Positions 10,613-22,999 of a stretch of DNA of 64,000 nt are shown piece by piece. How positions within the stretch are numbered: the stretch's first letter is position 1; each line of letters begins with the position of its first letter. The position numbers and the translations under genes are program-made. The notes below the pieces were generated by a model. The model worked only from the letters and a program-made list of their open reading frames with translations. It ran no database searches and had not been told where the DNA came from. The DNA is from Megaleporinus macrocephalus (taxonomy: Eukaryota > Chordata > Actinopteri > Characiformes > Anostomidae). The stretch is from NCBI GenBank assembly GCA_021613375.1, contig CM038711.1:18601194-18665193 (forward strand), given 5' to 3'.

Positions 10613-12451
10613 TTGCTAATCAAATAAACTGCTGAAAAAAAAGAATCATAATAACAATAAAAATAATAGATAACAGATCAAACTGTGGAAGAACATAAAA
10701 AAGGTACAAAGTAAAAAATAACCTAATAAAACAATTAATAAGATGTACATGTCAATAAATAAATCGAAAGAGTAATACATTTAAAACAATAACTAGAGAA
10801 TCTAATGAAGGTTATAAGAGACTAAACGTTTAAAATAGTTGAGTGTCACCAGTGAGCTGAGTTTTAGAGATGTCTGTAATGAATTACAGCTGACTGGTGC
10901 ACTGTAGCCAACATCACCATAATCCAGAAAAGACAGTGATGAGAATAACTTCTACTTATTTCTGCATACTTCAGTCATTGCATCATAAATGTCATGCAGA
11001 GTGATTTGATGTGTACAAATCAAGTTGCACTGTTATTGGCAAGTGATCAGATTGGATTTGTGTGTCCAGACATCTAGCTGCATGGGTTGCAGTTGTAACG
11101 GCATATAGGTCTGCAACTTTGTGGAAAACCCCACCAATTCTGTCACGTTGACATCATGGTTGTTTGTTGTGTATCTAAAGATGTCAAAGACACTTTGAAA
11201 TCTCATTTGAGCATAGAGACAAATCTATTTTGAGTTATACTTCAAATCATCAATTTTTTTTTAATGTGGGATTTTGCTCTCCTGACTATCAAAAATCAAC
11301 CTGGATACAATCTGAATATTGTTGCTGTCTAAAGAAAAACATGTATCTTCTTTTTTGTTGATTTTGTCGAACACACCAGCTGACCTTGATATTGTGTAAA
11401 AAATTAATGATGAATTGACCAATAAAAATGATCTCTAGTTGCTATTTTGTTTTGCGTTGGACGTGCCAGTTGGATTTCTGAAAAAGGCTGTGATGTTTTA
11501 TAGAGAAACTTAACACACTCTGATTTTCTATATAGAGGTGGTGGTGCACAGAGAGCTTTTTGTTTAGTTTCTCAAAATGACCAGTTAATCTACATGTCTT
11601 GGTTTTATATGTAATGTTGATTACATATGGTAAAATAAAGCTATTTAAAAAATGCATTTTAGGCCAAACCCTCATCAGGCACCATATTATTTGACATTTT
11701 ATGTAATGTGAGTTTTTTTAGTCTTGTACCTGTTATTACTATCGTAAAAAGTTTGAGACATTACTCACATCACATTCCTAATAAAGGAATTGTGAGATAT
11801 TAAAAAAAGTACTTTAAAAAGAGAGGTCAATTTTACCAGAGTTGTATTTTACAAAAGGTACAGCAAATTGCATACTTTATCGTCCGCTGTGTATTTGGCA
11901 CTGACACTAGTTTTGTGATTAGTCAGTGGATTTCTATATTACTATTATTTGGAACAGACAATTATTAGTGTATCAAAGTTTTAAAAATATATTGCAAACT
12001 ACCACTGAGCTTTTTTTATTGCACCTGTTAAAGTGAATTCCTCTAAGGCATCTGACACACAGTGTGGTAGAGGGTCCTGTGGGAGACCTCTCCCAGCATT
12101 TTCAAACATCTGTTCAGCCCTCCCAAAACGTTCTGGAGATCCCCTTAGCTGTCTCATGTCCCCCCAGGGTCACTGCAATGCTAGTGGCTAGCAGCTCCAG
12201 CTGCAGATTTGGCCATCTTGGGGGCCCCAGTAAAGGCCACCATTGTCCATTCACAGCATCCACTGTGTGAGGGGTCATTGGGTGAGGGATAGGGGGTGGG
12301 GGACAGGAAATAGAGGTGGTGTGGACCTTAAGGCTTTTGAGGGCTAATATTAGCCACTGGCTTGCAGGCCAAAAGTTTGATTATGATCTTTTTTTTATCA
12401 AGAGACACCTTCCTAAAAGCTAGATTTGTTAGTAACAACCTAGTCAGACAT
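10613..12451. other. Intergenic DNA with a possible MITE copy and a GC-rich patch
   Basis: At about 11317-11350, TTGCTGTCTAAAGAAAAACA resembles the ends of the short inverted-repeat element annotated at 36697. Sequence 12060-12330 is distinctly GC-rich (for example CTTGGGGGCCCCAG), with no coding or repeat assignment. The remainder is AT-rich and featureless. Confidence 0.45.
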
Positions 12452-13010
12452 TGGGTCTGTCTCAAAACCTAGTGAGCTGCCTAAGGAGGCACTGACTACA
12501 TAGGCAGCATTCTGTCTGACGCCTCTCCTCATAAGACAGATTATTGAGACGCTCTAGTTAGAGAGCAACTGCACCACTGCATGCGACAGATGTTTTAGCA
12601 TAGTTTAGCTACCGGCTACCTGGCTAAAAGCTACCAACCAACTATCCAAAACAATAGCCTGAGGCTTTAAAATCCACTAGTGTAATTGCTAATCCCTCGG
12701 CTATAAAACCGCAAAATGGTCAAAGACTAGATGCAAAGTTGCAAATGCATTGTTGACAGGTTGTACTGGAATAACTTACATTTAAAAAAGAGTTCTCCGC
12801 TTGTCACTAAGCTTTTTTCCTGCCATGTGGGAAAAAGGTTTGCAGAGGAACCGTTTGATGCTTCCTTACAATCAGGCCAAAATAAGATGCTTTAGTAGAA
12901 AGCATATTTACGGTATCTAAGAACTGAGACAGCCTACATGTCGGGAGCGAACCTACTACAACGTAAAATGCTGTCTATGTAGACACTCGCTAGGTTTTGA
13001 GATAGACCCA
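12452..13010. mobile_element. Terminal-inverted-repeat element, about 560 bp (MITE-like)
   Basis: The left end TGGGTCTGTCTCAAAACCTA and the complement of the right end, TGGGTCTATCTCAAAACCTA, match at 19 of 20 positions, and looser similarity extends to about 50 bp. The interior has no coding potential. TTGTTAGT directly follows the right end (13011-13018) and also occurs at 12426-12433, 18 bp outside the left repeat. It could be an 8-bp target duplication, with the true left end further out, or chance. Superfamily not assigned. Confidence 0.75.
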
Positions 13011-13139
13011 TTGTTAGTGATGTGGTGATAACTTTAACACTCACTATGTATTTACCTCTTTAAGGCAGAGAACTTAATAGTCAGCATTTTAGATTTAAGC
13101 AGCTTCGGTGTCTGCATGTTAACTAATCTAAAAACCTCC

Positions 13140-13300
13140 AGGCGTGGGAAGGTTGCCAGTTTGATCCCCTGGATCAACAGGACAGTGTAGTGTAGATAGG
13201 GCGGCCCACTGCTCTGGGGAAGTGTGCTCACTGCCCACTAGTGTGTGTGTATGTGGGTGTTTCACTGCACAGATGGGTTATTACTGGCCTGTGGAGCTGG
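13140..13300 (+). repeat. tRNA-derived SINE fragment
   Basis: GGTTGCCAGTTTGATCCC contains a B-box-like GTTTGATCCC (13159-13168, consensus GTTCGAATCC). It is followed by a CCCACTGCTC...CTCACTGCCCACTAG body and TTTCACTGCACAGATGGGTT, resembling the body of tRNA-type SINEs common in fishes. The A-box end is missing, so it is 5' truncated. Confidence 0.6.
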
Positions 13301-13534
13301 GCTTAATCATGGACTTTTAAGGTCACTTGTTATGAAGGACTTGTTTCTTCTGTGGATATATTTCTAACATCATCAGTGATTAGCAGACATTGACCTGATT
13401 TCATCACATAACTATCGACTTTAAAAAATATGAAGTCATGTAACCTCTCCATTACGTAAACAAGTAGTCTGAATTGTTCAATGATCTTTTCCATTCTACC
13501 TTTACTAAACAAGAACCAAAAACAAGAACCAACA

Positions 13535-15388
13535 GAACCCACTATGGTTTCTTCGATCACATCTCTGTGATGCATACTCCAGCATACATACTGCTCATCA
13601 GATGTCCCAAACGGACCAGAAGCTCGTGAGAACCTGGCAGCCAGGAGCTATCTCTGCTCTTCAGGACTGTTTTAAGCACACTGATTGGGAGATGTTCAGA
13701 GAAGCAGCAACTTCTACTGACTCCATCAACCTGAAGGAGTATACAGAATCAGTGACTGGTTACATCAGCAAGTGCATCTCCAAACTTGTCACAACTCTCC
13801 CCAACCAGAAACCATGAATGACTGCAGAGGTGCGCATGCTGAGAATCCGTGACAAGGCTTTCAAGTCAGGGGACAAAGCAAGTCTCTGGTTAGCAAGAGC
13901 TAAGCTTTCCTGGCCATCAGGGTGGCTAAACGTGCTCGCTCAAAGAAAAAAGTGTTTTTAAAACACTGCTGATGTGGCAGGACATCCAGGCTATCACCAA
14001 CTATAAATCACCTCCACCTGCATGTGACAGTGATGCCTCCCTTCCAAATGTGTTTAATAACTTCTATGCTCAGTTTGAAGCACAGAATGGCACAATGGCG
14101 TGGAAAACCACACCTCCTCCTCCAAAGAGGCACTGTGTCTGTCCACTGCTGATGTGCGTAGAACTCAACCCACAGAAAGCTCCAGCATCTGACAGCATAC
14201 CGGGCAGAGTGCTTAGAGAATGTGCTGAACACCTGACTGATGTTCTCACACACATATTCAATATCTCTCTGAGCACTGCAGTCGTTCCAACGTGTTTCAA
14301 GTTCACCACCATCATCCCTGTGCCAAAGATGTCTTGTGTGTTCGGCCTCAATGACTACCATCCCGTTGCAGTCACCCCCATCATCATGAAGTTCTTCGAG
14401 AGGCTTGTCATCAGGCACATTGAAAACCAGCTCCCTCCTTCACTGGACCAACTGCAGTTTGTATATTACTCCAACCGCTCAACAGACGATGCCACGCTTC
14501 ACCTCGCTCTCACTCACCTGGACAAGAGAAACACCTTCAACATAATGCTGTTTATAGACTTCAGTTCATAATTCAACACCATCATCCCCCAGCAGCTGAT
14601 CAGAAACCTGGATTTCCTGACTGAGAGACATCAATCAATCAGAACCTCAGGGCTGTGTGCTCAGTCCACTACTGTTCACTCTTTTGACTGCAAAGTACAG
14701 TACAAACCACATCACCAAGTTTGCTGATGACACAACTGTGTTGTTTCTGATCAGCAAGAATGATGAGTCAGCGTACAGAGAGGAAGTGCAGTGGTTGGTG
14801 CAGAACCAACAACCTGTCTCTGATTGTGGACAAAACTAAGGAGATAGTTGTTGACTTCCAAAGAAGGCGAGGTGACCACCCCCCTCTGAACATTACTGGC
14901 TCTGATGTGGAAATCACAAGGAGCCCAAAGTTCTTAGGTGTCCACTTCACTGAGAATCTCACCTGGTCCCTCAACACCAACTCCTTAGCCAAGAGATCCC
15001 AGCAGTGCCTCTACTTACTGCAGAGACTGAAGAAGGCTCATCTCCCCCCTCCCATCCTCACCATGTTTTACAGAGGGACTGTAGAGAGCATTGTGAGCAG
15101 CTGCATCATCGCCTGGTATGGGAATTGCACCGCCTCTGACCGCAAGACCTTTCAACGAATAGTGAGGACAGCTGAGAAGATTACCAGAGTCTCTCTCCCC
15201 TTCATCATCTACATTTACACCGCACACTTCATCCTGCATCCGCAAAGCCCCAGCATTGTAGACGACCCCATCCATCCCTCACACAGACTCTTTTCACTGC
15301 TGCTGGCTGGCAGAAGGTACTGGAGCATCCATGCCACCACTGCCAGGCTCTGCAACAGCTTTAATCATCAAGCTTTAGGTTTTTAAAC
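13535..15388 (+). pseudogene. LINE ORF2 (endonuclease end plus reverse transcriptase), inactivated
   Basis: [17 protein letters not shown] (from 13552) matches the end of an apurinic-type endonuclease, including the final catalytic His in an SDH-type motif. A frameshift near 13615 leads into [20 protein letters not shown] then hits TGA at 13815 where the family has Trp. From 13972 the reverse transcriptase is clear: [32 protein letters not shown] and [13 protein letters not shown] block A (here IMLFIDFSS). A stop at 14569 is followed by FNTIIPQQL. A deletion near 14630 removes sequence before QGCVLSPLLF. FADD at 14720-14731 is the catalytic Asp pair, intact. Another frameshift lies near 14795, and the frame then continues through NNLSLIVDKTKEIVVDF and [15 protein letters not shown] to RLCNSF near the C-terminus. 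It cannot be translated as one protein. Confidence 0.88.
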
Positions 15389-15795
15389 TCACAGGGATGG
15401 ATTTGAATACCCTCTCACACGCATACAGTATACTTACACTAACACTTCTTTTAATGCTCTACTTGCACTTTCTGAAACATTGCTGCTGTCTCTGTGTTTA
15501 CACTGTTTACTTCTACCTCTACCCAGTACTACCTCAGTAACTGCTGTGTGTATGTATGTTATCTGACTGCATAAACTCACAAATCACAGTATGTTAAATA
15601 TCTCTGCACTTCATTCACTAACTTCAGAAATGAGTGCTGTGCTGCACTGTCCTGTCTGTTTACTGTCCTGTCTGTTTACTGTCCTGTCAACATATTAACA
15701 TAACGTTCTAGCTTACACTCCTATACACTTACTGATCATATAACAGTGCTTGGTAACTTTATCCTTGCCTGGCAAAATAAACAAGTAAACTAAAC
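13535..15795 (+). mobile_element. L2/CR1-group LINE relic, 5' truncated
   Basis: A non-LTR retrotransposon copy contains the last part of the endonuclease, the linker, the reverse transcriptase and the C-terminal region of ORF2, then about 400 bp of 3' untranslated sequence. That 3' part includes a short tandem run of ACTGTCCTGTCTGTTT units near 15645-15690. Loss of the 5' end is typical of target-primed reverse transcription. It is the largest mobile relic in the window. The exact clade (L2 versus another CR1-group clade) is from memory of the protein family. Confidence 0.85.
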
Positions 15796-16379
15796 TGTCA
15801 CTGGTTTCAGCTGCTAGTGTTGACAAAAAAAAAGAGCAACATCCACATCCAAGTCAAGTCAAGTACCATTAGAGCTTGTAGATTCCTGTTGTGAACCGGA
15901 TGTTAAAATCGTTAAACTGGGACCTTTGGTAAAGACCAATGAGAAAAGTACAGTTCCAGTTGCCAATTCTTCTTTTTTTTGGAGTGTAGAAAAGTCCTTA
16001 TAACATCCTTCCAGGTTGAAATGTCAATATATACATCTAAACGATTATGAACTAAAAATTGTGCTTTTGGTTAGTGAATAAACTTTCACTAATATTTTAG
16101 TAGGACTAAAATAGTACAGAATAGTAAGATCTATACTGAATGGACAGTATATCCTGAACTAGTGATTATATGTTGCACATTTTGTTGCCTCCTATTGTTT
16201 CTACTGCAACATTTTATTGTATTTCTCATCGTGTACATCTGATTCTCCCATTCAGAACCACCTTGCCAAATGACAGGACTATTATAAATAGACAGTGTGG
16301 GGAGTGGAGTCCCCTTTATAATACATTACAGAGCACTTCACCACAAACTAATCCAATCTGTGTCCTCTGGTTGCGGTGT
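15796..16379. other. Intergenic DNA, no gene seen
   Basis: AT-rich sequence without a recognisable repeat or reading frame. Confidence 0.5.
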
Positions 16380-16930
16380 ACTCATCAAAGCTGAAGCAAG
16401 CCATGAGAGCAGATTAGGATCCTGTTTGTGCTGCTGCCTCTGATAAATGGCTGATATGGGTAGAATAACCCGTCTAAAGCACATAACCACTTGGTCCATG
16501 TCTCCCCGTTGTGTGTGAATATGTGTGAAGGGAGTTAAGCTAGACAGCATGGCATGAGCCAGGGGAGCGTTCACCAGATGTGCAGATAAATCTTCATTTT
16601 GTCGGCCGGTTAAGGAGCAGAGAAGGCGTGGGCTGAGGCCACAGCTCTGGCCAAAGGCACCTTGTGGGAGCCAGACATCCTGCAGAACAAATTGGGGAAC
16701 AAACAGGCACACAGGGTCACTCGCACTGTCCTTTATCTGCAAAGCCAAGAAGCCCTGGGGGGCGCCGCGCCCCGACAATAGCTCAACAACCCTAGTGTTG
16801 TGACAGTACCCCACTGGGGCTATTATCGGAGACTCCTCGCAGATAAATCAGCCAAGTCTGCAAGAGGCCGAGGCGTTAATAAGTTCAGGCCGCCCACAAT
16901 CAAAGGTGCCTGGCTGACGGCTTAGTGTTT
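16380..16930. promoter_or_regulatory. Candidate enhancer with repeated GCAGATAAA sites
   Basis: A GC-rich, repeat-free block. GCAGATAAA occurs at 16582-16590 and 16839-16847 and, in reverse orientation, at 16732-16740; a further GATAAA is at 16442-16447. This is a clustered GATA-type core. The 158-codon minus-strand open frame across it (to 16814) has no recognisable domain and is taken as a by-product of GC content. Confidence 0.45.
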
Positions 16931-17739
16931 TAAAACAGAACTTTTCCAGTAAGACGTAAAACATTAGGAGGAGAAGTACTGGAAAGAAACTGCTGTCTTT
17001 GAGATTTGTAAATAAAGCCTGGGTAAGTGAAAAGTCTCATCTGGGAAGCTCATACGTCAAACAAGAATAACCAGTTTTTATAGATGTGATGAAACATTGC
17101 GTGCAACATGCAGGGTTTCACTATTAAAGGGCAATTCCAGTAATTTACATTTAGACATTTAGAGTGGTTTGGAAAGAAATGGGTCATTGTAGGGCAATTT
17201 ACAGTGATTTCTTGACAGTGATGGTGAAAGGAACTGGAGGTCACCATGTGTACAACAGAAATATGGAGGTGGAGGTGTTTTTGCATTTTAAAATCCTGCA
17301 TGCAAAAATTACATCCACCTATTATCTGGAAACTACCATTAAACAAAGTTTCAGTCATCAAGCAATGTAAGTTATCTAAAGAGATGTTTAGGACATGTGG
17401 TTCCCATCACCGCCACTGTGAAGATTTCTCACTCTAGAATTTCACGTCATGCCACTCATGTTCACATCTGTTAGAAAAGTGGTGGCTTTCCACTTTAATT
17501 TGAAACCTTTATGTAAAGTATGAATATGCATAAATTGCTAAAAGTAAGTAAGTAAAGTATTTGTTATATAATGTAATACATAACATGCATGTAAAAATGA
17601 TAAGCACTTTCAGTGTACATTCACTGTTTTGATACATTACAGTTTTTTCCTGTTGCTAACAGTAACTAAAATGACATGCATAGAACAATTATTTAAACTA
17701 ACAAAACTCTGAACTTCTTTTTTTAAACGTGACACAAAG
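16931..17739. other. Intergenic DNA, no gene seen
   Basis: Mixed sequence with short open frames on both strands and no protein similarity that I recognise. The (T)TACATTTAGACATTTAGA stretch near 17145 may be repeat-derived, but I cannot assign it. Confidence 0.45.
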
Positions 17740-18770
17740 TCACATGTTTGCCATATCAAAACACTGCCATTCAAAATGACACTACATGACCTAATTGGCA
17801 AATATATGTGCCACCGGGCTGAACACCTGAATAGTTAATTGTTACCACTTCAATCAGGAAGTAAGCACTATAAAAACACTACAGGTGAACACCTTTCTTA
17901 CAACAACAATGGAAGACATTGCAGAGAGAGGAGGATGAGAATGAGAGGGGAAGGAAGAGTAAGAGGTAGGGGTAGACCTGGCAGAGGGGTTAATCGCCAA
18001 AGAAGACAACAACTTCCAAATTAAATCTAAATAACCTTAGTTGACCATTTCATCAACCATGTGCTCACAATGCGAGAGGCTGGTCAGAGAGCGTAGCCCA
18101 ACTTGAGTCGTTTTACTGTCGCCTCTGTCATACTGACATTTAGACTGGAGTACAGGCATGTAATCAAGATTTCTGTAGTACACCCCATATCATAGTGTAT
18201 CAGTTAGGTGACCCCTATTTACTTCATGAATGGCTGAAGTCATACAGTAACTGTACAAGTTTCCTGTATACTTACTCTACTATCGTCCAAGCCCTATATT
18301 TTAGTTTTTTCTGTTTACTGAGAGATGCAACCATGGTGGAAGAAGGGACTAAATGTTCACCAGGATACAGGAAGCTGCTATTGTAAACTAATATATTTTT
18401 TCTGCACATTTTATCTGTAATTTTCTTGTTTAGTTTGCTGTTTTTTGTGAGCGTATTTTTTTTTCACTCCAATGTAAATATATCTGCATATGCTGCATTG
18501 ACTTGTTTGGTGAAAAATAAAAAAATAACAGCAGCATGTATCTGTAAATATTTCGGTGAATGTGAACAATTTTAGTATTATGGCAGAGCGGCAGAGAGAT
18601 GAGAGTGCTTTTCATTACGCCCAACAGTGTGTGGTTGGTTAGACAAAAATCTGGTAGTATGAATGCAGTGTGTGCCAGTTGGTGCAAACGTTTGATTTTG
18701 ATAATGCTGTATGTAGTTTTGGTTGCAGCGCTTCATTTTGCAGGACATATGAGGTATTTTGCTCTGTCCA
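17740..18770 (+). mobile_element. IS630/Tc1-related DNA transposon relic, internally deleted
   Basis: The left edge includes AAAACACTGCCATTCAAAATGACACT-like sequence whose complement is loosely matched near 18725-18765 (GCGCTTCATTTTGCAGGACA). These could be eroded terminal inverted repeats. Between them lies a transposase start (17910-18165) and then AT-rich sequence without the DDE core. About 1 kb remains of what would normally be a longer element. Confidence 0.55.
17910..18165 (+). pseudogene. Transposase N-terminus with Arg/Gly-rich leader and HTH
   Basis: An Arg-Gly-rich leader (GEGRVRGRGRPGRGVNRQRR) ends at a stop near 18022. A frame reading DHFINHVLTMREAGQR, a stop, then PNLSRFTVASVILTFRLEYR follows. 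The latter resembles the helix-turn-helix start of a fish transposase group with an RG-rich N-terminus and a DDE_3-type catalytic domain. There are at least two disabling stops, and the catalytic domain is missing. The family is recognised from memory; a profile search of the HTH segment would be decisive. Confidence 0.6.
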
Positions 18771-19430
18771 AAAATAAGAAATATCCTGTGAACGTTTTTG
18801 TCTTCTGATTCTAACTAATCATCTGTGACCTTATCTGAGCCACTTAAACCAATTGTATGTTCATTTTTTCCCTAATTTATCCATACAATTATATGTATCC
18901 ACTACTAATAATACTAAAATTAATCTTTATTCATGGAGACTTTTTACATATTTCATTTCCATATGCAGACAAGGGCTTTAAAGAATAACAGTTATAGATT
19001 TAATTAAAAACTAATTTAAACTCATGCAGAACAGAGACACAGATCAAATGAAATGACACCATTTAAATTAAATGCTACGTTAAATACACAAGTTTTCAGA
19101 TGCTCCTTAAAGGTGTGCCCTGAGTATCTGCATATAAGCTCTGGATATAAGATTACGTAAGATTACAGTGACAATTATAAGCCATTCAGAATAATATATA
19201 GTCATTAGATTAGTAATGAGCCATAGGAGCAAAATTAATGTAACAAAGGGTATAATTCTGTATTGGTTTTAGTGTTGATCTCATTGTGTAGTGAATTTAT
19301 GTTTTCAAATAAAACCATTTTGGGTAGTTAATTAGTTTTTGTAGATTTACAGTGTCATATTATTCTGGATTATACCTTTATTGCTAATAAAAACCATATT
19401 TAACAACGCAATTAAATGTAGTACATAAAC
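18771..19430. other. Intergenic DNA, no gene seen
   Basis: AT-rich and without recognisable elements. GATTACGTAAGATTACAG near 19150 is a small internal duplication. Confidence 0.5.
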
Positions 19431-19456
19431 TCACACACACACACACACACACACAC

Positions 19457-19538
<82 letters not shown>
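19431..19538. repeat. Microsatellite (CA)n-(TA)n
   Basis: About 13 CA units pass directly into about 40 TA units, a common arrangement in fish genomes. The TA part is self-complementary and may extrude cruciforms. Confidence 0.97.
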
Positions 19539-19539
<1 letters not shown>

Positions 19540-19779
19540 TATGCATACATTTCTAACTACAGCAATATAAAGACGAGTACATGTGAGCACACAGCAGCTT
19601 CCCTTAGCTCAGCAAAAAATCGTGTTTAATGTCATTGTGCATCCAAATCTCAAGCCATTTGTTTCATACATGCATCTCTTTAATCTTTTTTTTCTTTTAT
19701 CTGCTTCAGGTTTTATCTACAAGAGTCAGACAAAGTAATTTTCATGCTATCAGTATTATCTGAAGTGAGAACTACACCA

Positions 19780-20060
19780 AGAAGCCATAGCATAGCCTAA
19801 AGAAGGTTCCAGAATGGCAGTCCAATTGTCATCCCAGAATAAAGCACGGCCGCCCTTCTGGCAACTGCTTTATGGAAAGTGAGACAGTCAGCCATCATCA
19901 GTAAAGCATCTGTTATCAGGGTACTGATCAGTTCTAGGAGTCTGATGAGGCTGTTTGATAATTAGCCCGTCTTACTGTTATAGGCTAGTTTGCTGAAGTC
20001 AGTGTGCACTGGGTTCATTCAGCAATGCAGCTCTGTAAGCTACATTATAAAGTAGGCCAG
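19780..20060. promoter_or_regulatory. Candidate conserved non-coding block
   Basis: Repeat-free sequence of moderate GC between AT-rich flanks. It contains CATCATCAGTAAAGCATCTG-type words and TAATTAG (19959-19965), a homeodomain core. No reading frame. Confidence 0.35.
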
Positions 20061-22999
20061 GCATTGTTAAGATGAGTTAACCATCAGAAATTAGTCAGCT
20101 ATATTGTTTATCATGCAAACTAATTACTTTTAGAGTTGGATGCATGCATGTGTTCCAGTTTGCCTTATACACTGCTCTCTGGTGAGTCTTTTTAATCAGA
20201 CTCCTACAAGAGTCATTTGTTTAATATGTCTGTGTGAAATGTTCTTATTAATGTTAACATTGTGCACTGAAGAACCGCTGCATTGAATTTATTTGATTCA
20301 ACTACATTATTTCCTCACAACCGACTGAAATATGTTACATCAACACAAAGTTTTGATGTAATATTTTATTCATATGGAAATGATAGACAGATTTAGTTAT
20401 GTACAAAGAACCATCAACATATTGCATCATTTTAATACAGTAACAGCATTTCAGCAGTGTGCAACCTCAGTAAGATCTTTAAATTCTCGGCACTCCGTTC
20501 TAAACAATCTAGTTACACTCCTGTCTACCTCAGACTGCAGTTCACTTTATGAAAGGTGAGCTCTGGCAGGTTTTGTTCTGCATGTATGTTGTGTGATCTG
20601 TGCTCACTTTTTGCTTTGCACTGGTATGAAGCATAAAACTCACTCTTTAAGAAAATACTTTTTAATCAGAATACCAGGTGAACTGGCATGTCACCCACTA
20701 TTACAATAGATTCTTGGTGTGAAAAAAGCTTCTTTCACATCCTGCATTTTTGGCTGCAAATGAAATTCAAGTGACAACACCAGGACCTGAAAATGTGTGA
20801 ACCATTAGTATTGATATAATAATACATTGTACTAGCACTGTGGCAATATAACATATGCCATTGTATCATATTGTTACCTTGTTACTTTGTGACGAGAGCA
20901 AGTATAAGCTTGTGACTAGAGCATTTATAATTGCAGCTTAAAAACATTAACGCATCAATATAAGACACTTTTTAGCTACTACTTATTTTTTTATGTGTTG
21001 AAAAATAATGACACCACCGTCTCATATTGACATACTTAAAAAATGTAATTATAAATTGTAGCAAAAAAACTAGGACAGTTTTCTTAAAGAAATCTATTGC
21101 AGTAACAATAAAGTATCATCACATTGGCAACTTCAGAACTTCTTCTGTAAAGTTACTATGGCTTCAGTTGACAATCTGGCCAGGCAAGTTTCTTGCAAAT
21201 CCCATGAATAGACCTGTCTTGTGAGGCCATATAGTGTCCAACAAGTTTTTAAAAGCTTACATAGAGCTTATTACATACCATATGTAAAAAATGGGCAGTT
21301 CCCACGCTTTATTGCTCTGCAAACCATATCCACATCACAGATTTTTAGGATTACAGGGATTGTGGTATCATTAGCATTATAAGTTAATTTGTATATGTAA
21401 CCTGAAAAGCTAGAAATCCTTATTGACAGGAATACTTGTCTGTGTTTATTCAATTTTCATCTTGCATGGCAATGACAATTTAACTATTTATCATTCAGAG
21501 TCATTCAGAGTGGTCTAATATACCTTCCTAGAGAAACATACCGAGGGTACACTTTCATATCAGAATCATATTTCAGTCTGCAGATATTTGCTTAAAAAAC
21601 AATTGAAATATTGATGTCAGACCAATGTTTAGATTTGAAATTTATTTTTGACATGTTTGTTTAGGTCACTGTGTAAAAATTTGTGTGAATTTTAGAAACT
21701 GTACAATTTGGTCCTACATCTGACTGGATCACCATCCCCGACACCAACATTCCAATATATTCCATTATGATATTGGTGCTTTTTTCCTTTACATGTTTGA
21801 TCATCAAAATTACCTCAAAGTAAGCTATTACGATGACCATTTTAGGAAGGTTTTGACCCATAATTCCCAAAATGACTGCCAGATCCACAGGGTTATGTAG
21901 TGTAAACAAATAAATACGCAAAAATAACATTACATATAAGAAATTTCAATATTACATATAAAAACTCAAGACACATGCACATTCTGGTCATTTTGAATAG
22001 CAAATAAAATGATGATATTTGTGATATTGGTGTAGAGTTGCTCTTGACATTGGTGGGGACCTATGAACCTCCCACTCCATGCCCCTCACCACGCCCACCT
22101 ACCCCTCTTTCTTAAATCTTTCTTAATGTCTCAATTAAACTATAAGACATAGGCTCGTTTCAACTAGTTTCAAACCAATAAACAGTGACTTATCAACATT
22201 ACTTCAGCCTTAGTGCAACTAACATCTCTAATACATTAGCATTAATAAAATTAGGAACTCTGCTTGTAATTCATAACTACAGACGATTTTAGCCTCTTGT
22301 ACGCTGAACGCCAAAGCCGAGTGTTTCTTTGAAAAATAGCTTTTTTTGCTGCCATCCTCACTCGCTTTTGATACCCATGTGTCACCCACGTTGTACCTGA
22401 GTCTGGCACAGTAAGTCTCGCATATGACCGGAAAGTTTTCCTTCCAGTTTTGACGCTGCTAACAACCGAACATAGCCACTTAGTCTCGTGTGACAGCAGG
22501 GAAAGGCACAGTCAGTCACACTGACCATATGTGTTACTGCAAGGCAGGACTCCAGTAGAGAACGTGATTTAACCCTTTCTGCACCTCTAGGTTAATGAGA
22601 CATTGACAGGGGATCAATTTATTGGTGTGGATAATTCAATAATCACTGGATATTGGTGGGGACACATCACTTCAGTCCATGCTAATTCTATGCCCTCGTT
22701 AAACATTATGACTTTTGATTCCTACATATATAACAATCAGTAGTTTTGCCATGCTAAAGCTTGAGGTGAGTAATTGGCAGAAACTGTTTGCTACCTAGTA
22801 ACCCACTTATGAGTTCTATAGAGGGAACAATGTTGCATGAATAAACTAAAAAGGTGTGTTCAGTTCCACCATAACAAACTCCTTGGTTTTTTGGAGACAT
22901 GCTTGACTATTGCTAAGCTGCTAATGAGGAGGGCAAATGGATGTGTGTGGGCTTTGTGGAGCTGCACCACTGCGGAGCTAGGAGTGCAAACATAACCCT
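20061..22999. other. Intergenic DNA, no gene seen
   Basis: AT-rich throughout. The word TTGGTGGGGAC occurs at about 22054 and again near 22650 in the same orientation, perhaps both ends of a decayed element, but no inverted termini were found. Short open frames (60-90 codons) lack protein features. Confidence 0.45.

Noticed and set aside
16338..16814. 158-codon minus-strand open frame
   Set aside because: It is the longest clean frame outside transposons, but it has no recognisable domain, and GC-rich sequence with repeated GCAGATAAA sites explains it better.
22054..22660. Transposon bounded by TTGGTGGGGAC
   Set aside because: The two words are in direct, not inverted, orientation, and no target duplication or homologous interior was seen.
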